A DNA stretch of 64,000 nt from Zizania palustris (taxonomy: Eukaryota; Streptophyta; Magnoliopsida; Poales; Poaceae). The stretch covers positions 29,814,603-29,878,602 of the forward strand of contig JAAALK010000289.1 in the NCBI GenBank assembly GCA_019279435.1, written 5' to 3'. Positions 34,501 through 46,500 of the stretch are shown here, piece by piece. The notes under the pieces are model-generated. The model ran no database searches. It was not told the origin of the DNA and saw only the letters and a list, made by a program, of their open reading frames with translations. Positions within the stretch are counted from its first letter, which is position 1. Each line of letters begins with the position of its first letter. The position numbers and the translations under genes were made by a program.

Positions 34501-37500
34501 CTACAAATCATCCCGAACTTACATGGAGGGGAACAAATTGCTGCAGCGAAGATGAAGACCAATGGCGGTGAAGCGTTCGTTGAGGTCGTGGATGACGTTG
34601 AGGACGAGAGTGCGATCAGAGATGGGTTCTCCGAGATCGCGAAGATCTTCAGCCATCTGCTTGTAGCGGTGGCAGTACTCGGCAATGGTGAGATTACCCT
34701 GATGGAATGCCCGAAACTCCTGGTCGGCGTAAAGGGCACGGGTGGTGCGATTGCCAAGAAACTAGGACTCAATGGCGAGCCAAGTGACTCGAGCAGTAGC
34801 ACCACGCTGAGAGATGGTGTCGGCAAGACCATCGGTGATGGCACCGAGAAGCCAGGTACGAACGACGCAGTTCATGCGCACCCAATCAGGAGAAAGGGGC
34901 GCAACTTTGTCGGAGAGAACATGGTTCTCCAACGAGAACTTACCGACAACCAGAAGGAATGATTAATGCCACCAAGCGTAGAAGGTGGAGGTGACGTCGA
35001 GAACCAACGGGACGAGGAAGCGAATGTTCTGAACAACGACAGCTTGGGAGTGTAGGTTCAGAAGAGCCGCAACCTCATGATGAAGGAGAGCAGCGTTCAA
35101 GGCAGGAAGAGTGTCGATGACGAAAGGAGCATCATCCTGGTTGCAAGGTGGTTCCACAGAAGCGTGCTCTCGAGCGGCACGATGAAGGGCGTCATGTAGG
35201 CGCACCTTAGCCACATCACGCTCGATTTGAGTAGGAGCAGCTCCGCGTTCTGCTTCAGCCGCACAGGCATGAGCAGCGTCACGATTGGCTTTAGCTGTAT
35301 CCACATTCTCTTCTTGAGTTGTGCGAATTTCCTCAGCACGCTGGAGAAGAGCTTCAGCAGTGGAATCATTTGTGGTAGCAGGGTCACCAGGAAGCAGCGA
35401 GAGAGCCATGGATCAGCATCGGGAGGAGGAAGACGTTGTAAGAGCGGAAGAGGAAGAGAACCTAAACTACTGATACCATGTAAGAAAGAGGTGAGCTATT
35501 GACTTTGTATTGATTGAATAGAGAATCAGAGGGTTACATATATAGGAGGCCTTCCTTGAGTCTATAATAGAAAACAAGTCCGCTTTAGCCTCTAACAGAA
35601 AACAAAGCCAGCTGGCATTGTGCAAACACAGCAATGTCTAACAGGCCCAAAACAAGATTTCGGTTAGCCAAAAATAGAAGTGTGTTGATATGTAGTTGTC
35701 CTAACTACGCAGTAATGCATGCATGTTGCAGTCAGCATATAATTTTGTTATTACCATGTAATCCCTCTACCAAAATAAAGCTATTTCTAGCATTTAAATT
35801 ATGTCCCAAAATATAGCTACTTCTACCTACTCCCTCATCTCCACCAACCACAATCCTCATTTAATTTCTCCCCGTACTTCCTTATCTCAATCAATCACAA
35901 CCATTCTCATTTAGTTTCACAACTCCTTAATCCCAGTGATAAACTCCACAAATGCTTATATTTGGGACAGATGTAATATTTGATACTGTAACTTTAAATT
36001 GATATGACTGGTTTCCATTTGAAGCCAAAATTTTGTCTTACATTTTTTAATGAAATTTATATTGCCTTATTATTTCTATGAATGAAATTCCTAGCATAGA
36101 AATGGATACTTAATGTGAACTAATAAGCCTAATGGACAATGGGCCAGCATTATGGGTTGTGGTCTTGTTGAATGCTAAACAATCGAGCAAATTAGCAAAC
36201 AACTATGACAATGAAATAACAATATATGTGCTTGATATCACATCAGATCTGAGTTGTCCATTGTTGTGATCTGAAAATCTGACTGATTTTGATTTTTAAA
36301 AATCAATCGCATGTCATATAAATTGTCCTATACATAACATCAGATTGTGTACATGTAATTGGCAACAAACAAATATAAATACAATTTATGGTGAACTTAC
36401 TTTAGCAGCCCGGGCCAAAATCTTCTTTTCCTTCTCAGTAGCAAACCAGGTTTTCTTTGGACGTGAGTATATCTCATCCTTATGGGCCATCATATTTTCT
36501 GCCTGATAATTTATAAAGATTAGGCAGAAAAACTATTAATTTATATAGCAATCAACAAAACCTAAAATTATTTGCAGTCTACTATCATTTGCAGGAAAAA
36601 GGGGATTGTTATAGGAAAATTTGAAACTTCAAACTATACCTTTGTAACTTCCATTTCAGCTTTCCTTAATATTCTTTCCTCCCTGCAAAGAAAAGGGTGT
36701 AAATACAAGTTGTAGGTTGAACAGAGTGTGCCCTAAACCGCCTTGAAACAAACCTTTCTTCTTGAATTATGGCAGATATTTCATTTTCAAGTTGCTCAAT
36801 CAATTTTGCACACTCAGCCACAGGCTTCTCTGCAACAATACGGCTTTTCAGCTGTGAACCAGTTTTCTTTGCCTGAAGGTTACAATGATTGCTCATACAT
36901 TAAATAAAGTGAATACCAAGTAGAGATAATCAAAATACTGGTAAACAATAAAGACCATTAATCATCATTAGCACAATTTTGCACTTCAAGGCACAATAGT
37001 TCTCTGCAAATTGAATAGTAATAAATAATGTTATTAGTCACGCAGCCTCTATGTCGAGTACATGGCACTCCCCCACATACCATACTACCATAGCAATTGT
37101 TTACTAGCTGCAACATCATGTAAATACCCCACATGTAATTATTCCAATTAACTACCCTGTTTACGAAAACAATCATCACACCTTCAAAATTAAGGCAATT
37201 GGAAATTTATAAAGTGCAGTTCTCATGCCAAGGCTGGAAAATGCAGCTGTAATAATCTTATGACATAAGTAAAATGGTACAAGTACATAAAACATCTTAC
37301 TAAATTTTTACAAAGAGCTTAATCCATATGAGAATATTTATATGATACTGCCCTAGACTTCATTGTTTTGTATAGTTATTAAAGAAATTTTGTGTGCATA
37401 CCATTGCTCATAAAAATGTACTTACAATAGCTTTCAAGAGGGATCTATCATCATCAGTAACAAATGTCACAGCATAGCCTTCTCTGCCTGCACGAGCAGT

Positions 37501-40500
37501 GCGTCCAACACGATGTAGATAACTGTAACATCCAAAAGCACAAGCAAGACACATCTATGAAAAAAATAACTAAATGGCATATTTCTTCCTTAAGATTGCA
37601 TGACAAGAAAGGCAATAACATTCATGGTCTAAGAAAAAAATGGACTGGGCTGTTGTGGAGGTGAACAAACAGAACACACACCACGCATACCTTCTCCTAA
37701 AGGTAATTTTTTGTGAACCACAAAAATGTCACATTAAAAATGCCTGTTGAGACTGGAAGAACCCACAAACAATAGAAAAAAAACTTAGTTTTGGCCCAAC
37801 AGATCTGCAGTGTTGAGTTTGAGCAAATGAAGGCAATGTTGTTCTTGAGTCTGTGCTTTAGTGAATAAATCAGCAACTTGCAGCTCAGATAGCACATACT
37901 GAAGGGCAATTGTTTTATGATGACAATGAGATAGTGAAGGAGGCATCAACACCAGTATGTTTTGTAAGTTCATAATTCATAGGATTAATAGATATTTGTA
38001 TGGCTCTAGTGTTGTCAAAAAGAAGTGGTATGGGATCATCACAGGACCAAAATCAACTAATAACGATCGTAGCCACACAATCTCAGAAGTGGTAGTGACA
38101 AGTGCATAAAGTTCTACCTCTATACTAAGCTGAGATACCATTGTTTGTTTCTTGGACTTCCAAACAAGAGAAGAACCGAGGATGCAATAGCTAGTAACAG
38201 AGCAATGATAGCTAACAGAGCAATGATCTGTTGGATCGCTCACCCTAGTGGAGTCTAAATAAGCATGAAGTTGAATTGGCCTATCATGGACATAGAACAA
38301 GAACTGAGATGATGTCCCTATTAAGTACCTTAGCAGAGAAAGCAAATGCCCAAGATGAACAGAAGTCGAGGCACTCACAAACTGACTCAAAATGTGGACG
38401 ACATAAGCAATATCAGGTCTATTAAACCAAGCTGCCCACAATGTGCTTATATCGAGATGGATCCTCAATCAGTACAGCAAAGGTGCAAGTAGAGATCCAT
38501 AGGTGTTGTAGCTATCCAGTTATCAATAATGCCAAAACAAGAAATAAGATCATGTATGTATTTGGATTGAGACATATGGTAGCCTTTTAGCAGAGTGTAG
38601 AACTTCAATCTCTAAGAAATAACTGAGATGACCCAAATCAAACATCAGAAATTTTGAGAAGTGTTCCACATTATCACCCGTCATAAAAATATCATACAGA
38701 AAAAGTAAAGTATGCCCACATGAAGAGAGAGATGAATAAATTATGAAAGATCATAATCACTAGGCAAAAAAACCAATGGTATATATCATAGAAGCAAAAC
38801 GTCAAAACCAAGCACGAGAGGCTTGTTTAAGAATTAAGACCATATAAAGTGTGATGATGATGACAAACATGGCTAGAGAGCACATCAACTCCTAGAGATG
38901 GTTGAATATAAACATTGTGATCAGTGTTCTAAAAGGCGGCGCCTAGCGCCGCCTAGGCAGCCATTAGGCGATGGGCGCCAGCCTACCGTCGCGAGTTGAC
39001 TCCAGGCGGCGAGCTAGGTGACCCAAGCGCCTAGGCAATCAACCACGGCACTGGGCAATTGACCACGACTCTTGGCGTGATGGCAGGGTGGCACCGAGGC
39101 TCCCGGTGGCCAGATCGAGCGGTAAGTGATGTGTGTGCTGCCAAATCCAATGACCGAAGACGCATGCGTGGCCAGATCTTGCGACGAGAGGCACGCACAC
39201 GGCCAAACCCGACGACGGGAGGTGGGTGCGCGGCGGCGGCAAGAGGCATGCGCGTCCATCGCTGCCGGTGGAGAGGGGAGCGGCACGTCTAGAGGAGGGG
39301 AGTGAAACGCCTAGGGGAGGAGAGGAGAGTAGCACCTGAGGTGGAGGAGGGGAGGGTAGCTGCGTCTAGAGGTGGAGGGGAGGGGAGCAAGCCCAAGGAG
39401 GATGAGGGGAGGGGAGCAACTGAAACAGAAGAAAATGAGGCAACTACAACAATCAAAGTACATACAATAGTCATGTGAGCAAATGTCTCTAGATAATCTC
39501 ATCTAGGGATGGCAATAGGGTATAACATGTACGGATAGTACATACCCATACTCATATCCGTTAGCCCGACAAGTACAAACCCACGCCCATACCCGTCACC
39601 TGCGAGCGTCATATACCCACGAGTATACTCAGCCCAACGTGTCAACGTGTTGGGTTGGCCAGAGAAGCAGAGAAGAGCAGAGAGCCAGCGCCAACGTGTC
39701 AAGGTGTTGGGTTGGCTAGAGGGCACATAGTGAGGATGCGTGGGCCAGTGCGGGCTAGCGCGCATCAGTGCACAAATGGTGTGCGATGACATGGGCTAGC
39801 GCGCAGCAGCACATGAACAACACGATGGTGTTGGCCAACGCGGCGGCGACGCACAAGATGACGTGCGGCAACTCAGCCCATTGCGTGCCTGGACGCTAGT
39901 GAGTTCCTACTTCCTCCACTCAAGACTAGATTAGGAGGAGAGAAGGGAGATAGGAGGGGTTGGCGGCTAGGTGGGGAGTGAATTTAGGAGAGAGAATAGA
40001 GATGGGAGGTTGTTAGGGTTTAAGAATTATTTTTATAGTGAATATAATCGGTTGAGATGGTTTGGGCATGTCCACCGGAGACCCCCAGAGGCACCGGTGC
40101 ACAGAGGTATCATAAGACGGGTCAATAATGTGAAGAGAGGTAGAGGGCGACCAAACTTGACATGGGAGGAGGCAATCAAAAGGGACTTGAAGGAATGGAA
40201 TATCCCAAAGGAGTTGTGTTTGGATAGAAGTGCTTGGAAAGAAGCTATCCACGTGCCCGAACCGTGATTAGGCTTTTTCCCTTTTAGTGCTCTTAAAAGC
40301 TTTTCCCCTCCCCTTTCTCTCTCTCTTTTTGGTGACTTCTTGTTGGGTTTCAACTCTAGCCTACCCCAACTTGCTTGGGACTAAAAGGCTTTGTTGATGT
40401 TGATGTTGATGTTGAATATAATCGGGTAAACATGTATGGGTAGTCAATATACATACCCGGCTATAATAGGGTTTTTACTCGGGAGTAAACAAGTCAGCGG

Positions 40501-43500
40501 GCACAATTGCCATCCCTAATCTTATCCCTAAGTCTAATAAAAACCTCTAGCAACGAGATGATCTTTGTATCGCTCAACACTCAACAGAACCATTAGACTT
40601 GGTCTTAACCTTGAACACCAATTTACACGTAATAGGTATTTCACAGGGCAACAAGTTCCTCAAACATAGTATGTTGCCACTCTAGAATACTAGAGGCTTC
40701 TTGATAGGTGAATGACGCAACAATGCAAGGATGACGCTATGGGGAGGACGGCGATGGGGCGACACAATGATGGTGTAGTTTGGGACAGAACAGAGAAGGC
40801 CACGAGAGTGGCGAACGAAGACCACGACGGAGGCAAAAGGCGATAACAGCAGTGTGGCTACCCTAACTAACCCTAGCTCTAATACCATGTCTAGGGAAAG
40901 AGCGGGCAGCTAGAGATGAGGAAATAACTATATGTATAGATGGGCTCATATGGGCCATATAGGCCTTAACAAAACTATTCCAGAAGCCCCATTTTACACC
41001 ATGAACTAAAAAACCTGGGTGTTTTCATCCTAAAATTTCAAAACCGATCAAATAACACACTGGACCCTATTCTATGGTGATTTTGTATGAAATGATATAG
41101 GGTTTTGGCAGTGAAGACTCTTGTTATGGATATTTTGCTTACATAGATGTCACATAGTTTGGTCCACATCCACTAAACTTACCTAATAGAATTTCATGTT
41201 AGCAAAAACCACCACTATATCAAACAAAACCACCATGTAATATGGTTGAGGATGTCATTTGTACGGTTTTGAAAGTTGAGGGTGAAAAACATCTAGTTTT
41301 TTCAGTTCAGGGTGAAAAATACACTTTGAGAACAGTACGAGAGCTAAAGTGGACTTTACACTAAATTCATATAAATGGGAAAAATCCATTTAACCCCATG
41401 AATTATTATAACTGGTTTATAAGTGGTTTTAGCCATTTGTACATGGCGATGGATTTGGTTAAATATTTTTTAACTAGTGGAACTGCTTAGAAAATAAACA
41501 CATTACTGTTGACACTTGACAGCCCGTCCCCACACTTGTCAGTCAGACAGGCAAACATAGGTGAACTGGGAAAATGTGTCTGCCACATAAGCAAATACCA
41601 CCACACCATGTCACCATCATCTACATGACTACATGGCAAAACTACTTACAAAACCAAACCGCTCTAGGGGCTTATTTGAAATGGTTTTCATACTTCAAGG
41701 AGCTAATAAACCAACCCCAATATTTTAGGGTATCAATGGAATTATTATTATTAAAGAAATGCACATTAAAGTTCTGAGAATTAAATTTCAAATAGATATG
41801 GCACTGATGATGAACTAAACAGCACAAACTGAACATATATCCTATGAAAAATACTCTCATCCCAAACTTCCTTTTGACAAAATTATCATCCCAAACTTCA
41901 TTGTAGGAACTATATATTGCATAAGTATGTAACAATTCGTAAGCATTTGAAGCTTGAACAAAAGTTAAATGGCAGCAGCACAAAACAAAAACGATAGCAA
42001 AATTTCCTTCACTTATTGATGCTTACATTTTCACATCACGTGGACAGGCAAAGTTTATTACAGTTCGAACACCAACAATGTCAATCCCCTACAAGTCAAA
42101 ACAACAATTTTCAAAAAAAGACTGAAATATCAAACTAAAGTATTATTACACTTTTCTTACATAATATTTTCTATTGTTCTACTATTATAATGCAGTATTA
42201 ATATCAACATATGAAAATTAAAAAATATATATATATATTCACTTACACGAGCTGCAACATCAGTTGCAATAAGGAAGTCCACTTCTTGCTTTTTGAAAAG
42301 TTCTAAAGCCTACAAAAGAATGAAAATTTCAATTAAATTAGTAATGATGCTGGAGCTAGTATCAGTGAGTAGAAATCTCAGATTGTAGAATGAAAGAAAA
42401 AATTAATAAATAGCTGAAACAATTGGGGAACATGCGCACAACGATATATAACACATGTCTTCCAAATTCAACAATCTATGGATTTAGAGCTTTAGGTTTG
42501 CTAGTTTAGGATCCATTTTACAAGTAAAAATGGAGTGTTGTAATACCAAAAAAATCAGTAAGTGCCCAGATGGCCAGAAATTATTTTCTGCACTGTACAG
42601 TATATCAACATTGCAATTCTGCATCATATATTTATCAATAGTGTGCAAGAGAGAACTGTGAAGCTTTCTGCACCAAACAGTAACACATTGTAGATTGTAT
42701 AAAAACATTGTTGTTTCTGTATTAAATCTATAAAGCTGGATGAACAATCTGCATCCCTCACCAAACAGTAAGATTACTATTGGGATAATTCAAATGATTA
42801 AGAGATGAAGTCAATAGAAGATGAAATTTATGGGGTGAAAATGCTAGTAAAGAGCACATAAGCTTGTTTCACAGTGATGGGTTTTATACAAGATATGATA
42901 ACATACAATGTTACTACAATGATGTTGTTATGTGCAAATTAGTAGATTAGATTGAATTAGTTAAGATAAGATTAGTTAGTTAGGATTATTTTTGTTTTAA
43001 AGATAGAGATAAGGTTAGTAGATTAGATTGTATTAGGCCTATAAATACCCCTTAAGGGCTATGGAATAAACGAAACAGAAGGAATTAATCAGTTCCTCCT
43101 CTGCTCCTACCAATTTGGTATCAGAGCAGCCAGGTTCCAAAGATCCGACGACATGACGACGTTCGTCCCAACCACCGAAGATATGCAAACCCTCGCAAAT
43201 TTGCAGCAGGCTATTGCCAACATCTCGGCATATTTGGGCTTGGCTCCGGTGGCCTCCACGTTGCCAAGTTTCCCCTACGGCGTGACAAGCTTCTTCACCG
43301 CGCCACCACCATCGCCAGTTCCGGTGGCAGAAGCGCAAGGGGGAGGAGGAAATTGGACTTGGTGGCTCGATACAGAGGGGCCTGTGGCTGGGGGAAAGGG
43401 AGGAACCATTGCCCATTCCTTCTACGACTCCATCGATGGCGCTGCGGCAGATTCAGTGCCCCAACCACTGCCCCCCGCCCGCTAACAACAAGGGCACCGA

Positions 43501-46500
43501 CCGCGAGGAGGATGGGGACTACTTGGGCGACGGCGAGGAAGATCGGGAGGGGGAGGATGATGACGAGGACACCGCCCTCCCCGTGGGGGTTGTGGCTTCT
43601 GACCCCACGAACGGTAGGGAGGTCGTGGACCTGCAGGATAGGACCAACAAGCAATCGTCCCCCTTGCTCCATCGATCCCCTCGACAAGCCGCCCGGATGG
43701 CCGCTGGAGGTAGTGGAAGCGAGGACATCAACACCTACTCCGAGAAGCGCCTCAAGAAGGCCATGCACCCACTGCATCTTCGTCAGCTGCCGCATCTTCA
43801 TCGACCCTCTGCGCCTAGCCTTCCCGCCGTGCCAGCACAGGGCGCAGCGAGCCTCCAGACTTACCTCCGCTCGATGCCACCGACTCGTGCCAGCACTCCA
43901 CGCGAGCCTGGTTCGCCGTGCTCTGTGGGGTCGGGACGAGGACGCGCTAGAGGTCCTACCCGCCACGCACGCTCGCTACCGCCGCAACCTCCAGCCGGCG
44001 CGCCAGAGTCTGCCGAGACCCCCACGCCGAGTCGGGCAGCCGGGCTTGCTCCCACGATTTTTTCCCCAGCGCCTCTACATCAAAGACCACGCCACAAATC
44101 TGTGCACACAATATCAAGCCGCAGAAGATCTAGATCTGTCACATATGGTCCAACATTGTTCAAGGAGTAAATTGCTACACGCACCCTGTTTCGTATACAC
44201 AGAAATTAATTCTTTAGGCAGTGGATGTCATCTTATCTAGTTTTCAGCTCAAGGACGAGCTGATTTCTGAGGAAGGGAGAGATTGTTATGTGCAAATTAG
44301 TAGATTAGATTGAATTAGTTAAGATAAGATTAGTTAATTAGGATTATTTCTGTTTTAAAGATAGAGATAAGGTTAGTAGATTAGATTGTATTAGGCCTAT
44401 AAATACCCCTTAAGGGCTATGGAATAAACGAAGCAGACGGAATTAATCGGTTCCTCCTCTGCTCCTACCAGATGTGAACACTTTTCAATGAAGACACTGG
44501 ACAACAAAGAGTTCATGACACAAGAGCTACCATGGTAATAACGAGATAGTGACAATCCACTCAGAAAACAAAGAGATGGAGACACAAGAGCGAAGGGAAT
44601 GGTAATAGAAAAGTAGAGGAATAACTGTAATAATAAAATCACCTCAAGCCGCTGGGCTTGTGTAAGGTTTCCATGAAGTTCTGCAGCTTTCATCCCAGAC
44701 AGACCAAATATTATTTTTAATCTGTGAGCAGAATGCTTTGTTCCACTGCAAGGGGAGATGAAATATCAATACGATACAAAATATGTATGCAATCAAGTAC
44801 TAGTAACCATCTAATACACAAATAGTAAGCTAGTAAATAGGAGTTTAGGAGTAATGCCCAAAACTAAGAGCCTTTGACTCTTGACTGTCAGGGAATGGAA
44901 CACAAGTATACACGAGTAGTATATTCTACATATTGCTGTTTGTCTTATAATCCCCCATGGTACATCTGCAAGGCAGTATTTTAAAGATTTGATAGGAGAT
45001 AATTCGCTGGATTACTGGATCTCATATGATAGGCAAGTTATCTCCTATTTTATAGGAATAGATTAACTGAGTAACTCAATCAATGCAACCCTAACTCCTG
45101 CATATATAAGGTGAAGTAAGATAGCCTCCAGGAGCAAGCTAATCGAATCTCAGATTAAACCACGCGCCAGCAAACAGAATTCGGTAAACCGAAAAAACCA
45201 AAAAACTGAAGCAAATTTATTCAGTTTTTTTGGTTCGGTTTTGCTAAATTTAGCAATGTGTTCGGTTCATGATCCCTAAAAACTGAAAAAAAAAACTGAT
45301 AAAACCAACTGTCCACCCCTAGCTGAGTTGACTCAAATTGTCAATGTTGCCACAAGGGATGAGAAGAGTAAATTAAAACATAAGAGAGGTCAGATCATTG
45401 GCAGCACCAAGGTAAGTATATATGCTACACTACAGTCTACTACTAAAATCTTGAGCAATTATATGTTAGGATGTGGGTATGGCTTCGCCTCACTCCGCAC
45501 CTAAATCGCCTAGGCGGCTAGAAGGGGGTAGGTCATCATGCCTCGCCTTACCGCCTTAAGAACATTGATTGACACAAGAACTGGACATAGGATATTACTC
45601 TCTGGAGGGGCCTGAACCTATCTCAACTGAGATAGGCAAGCAACCCTATTTCTATTACTCGTTGTATATTTTGTCGACATTGACAAATGCATAAAACCAT
45701 ATACACTGAACAAGTTCTCCAAAACACAAACCTAAAATGATGACTTTATCCTTGAAAGTCTTCAAACAGAGAGCAAGCAAAACAGCTTCCTGGTTTGCTT
45801 CACGTGTTCTTCGTATTCTAATCACCCTGATGATGTACAAATATTGAAGAAATGGAGACAGAATTACTCACAAATATAACAGCCATAAACTAAATAATTG
45901 GACATGGGAAAAAGTATACTCTTCTGTCAATGTTGCAGGCCGTTTCAGAGAAGGGTCAGCTTCAAGACGGACAGGTTTGTTCAGTGAAAGTGTCACAAGC
46001 TCATTAATTTCTTCTGTCATTGTAGCAGAAAATAGCATTGTCTGCCTTCTTTTAGGGCATACGCGGATCTGCATTTATTATATAACAGTAGTGCAAAGTG
46101 CATTACAGATCAAAGAATGGTGGACTCCTTATAAAAACAGAAAAAAGGACAAAATCATTTTTTTCTAAAGAGAATAACTGCTCCCAACGAGAAGATACAA
46201 GGGTAGGACCCATGAAGATTTCTAGGTCAATTCTAGATTTATTAACTAATAAGCACTACTTTTCCCATAACCCAGTTCACCCCTAAAGGCCTAAACCTCC
46301 ACATCCTCCCTCTCCCATCTCCAGTAATGTCTCTCATCCCAAACAATACAAAGTTATCCAACACAAAAACAAGAAACAAAGTACAGCTAGAACCTCACCA
46401 AAAAAGCAGTACTACATACACGTCCACTACTCCACTCCAGGTATTAAAATAACCAAGCAAACATCCAGCATTTAAATAAAACAGTGTTGAAAAAATCGGC

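Larger units (their letters stand above)
31693..35643 (-). mobile_element. Ty1/copia element with short LTRs, internally deleted
   Basis: Both LTRs begin TGTAAGAAAGAGG and end ATGTCTAACA; GGCCC is duplicated at 31688-31692 and 35644-35648. The left (3') LTR is 31693-31819 (127 bp) beside a GGGGGCG purine tract; the right (5') LTR is 35479-35643 (165 bp), followed on the minus strand by TGGTATCAG, the initiator-methionine tRNA primer site. The LTRs differ by about 38 bp, mostly an indel. Gag, a small integrase remnant and RT-RNase H remain; protease and the integrase core are missing. The short LTRs suggest the Ale/Retrofit lineage. Confidence 0.92.
37765..40971 (-). mobile_element. Old copia remnant broken by later insertions
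   Basis: At 40888-40971 an 84-bp LTR (minus strand TGTTAAGGCC to CCCTAGACA) is followed by TGGTATTAGAGC, a primer-binding site. RT start peptides (NGSVERYKDHLVARGF) lie at about 40540-40690, more RT at about 39420-39500 and 38520-38930, and RNase H at 37785-38468 (RPDIAYVVHILSQF, ADLFTKAQTQEQH). The RT is split by an hAT-like element (39504-40518) and by a second repeat (38922-39420). No 3' LTR was found on the left, so the element is truncated there. Many stops show age. Confidence 0.75.

Noticed and set aside
44990..45175. Possible LTR with TATATAAGG
   Set aside because: A TATA-like box and leader-like text are present, but no TG/CA bounds with target duplication could be found.
45175..45325. 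Possible MITE with CGGTTTTG palindromes and a CCACCCCTAG end
   Set aside because: Only one end is convincing; it is probably a fragment and cannot be bounded.
45827..45871. A 45-bp helicase intron between apparent exons
   Set aside because: Too short for a plant intron; a GTATAC donor at 45919 gives a 93-bp intron and a TEE-VIRIRR join that fits the family.
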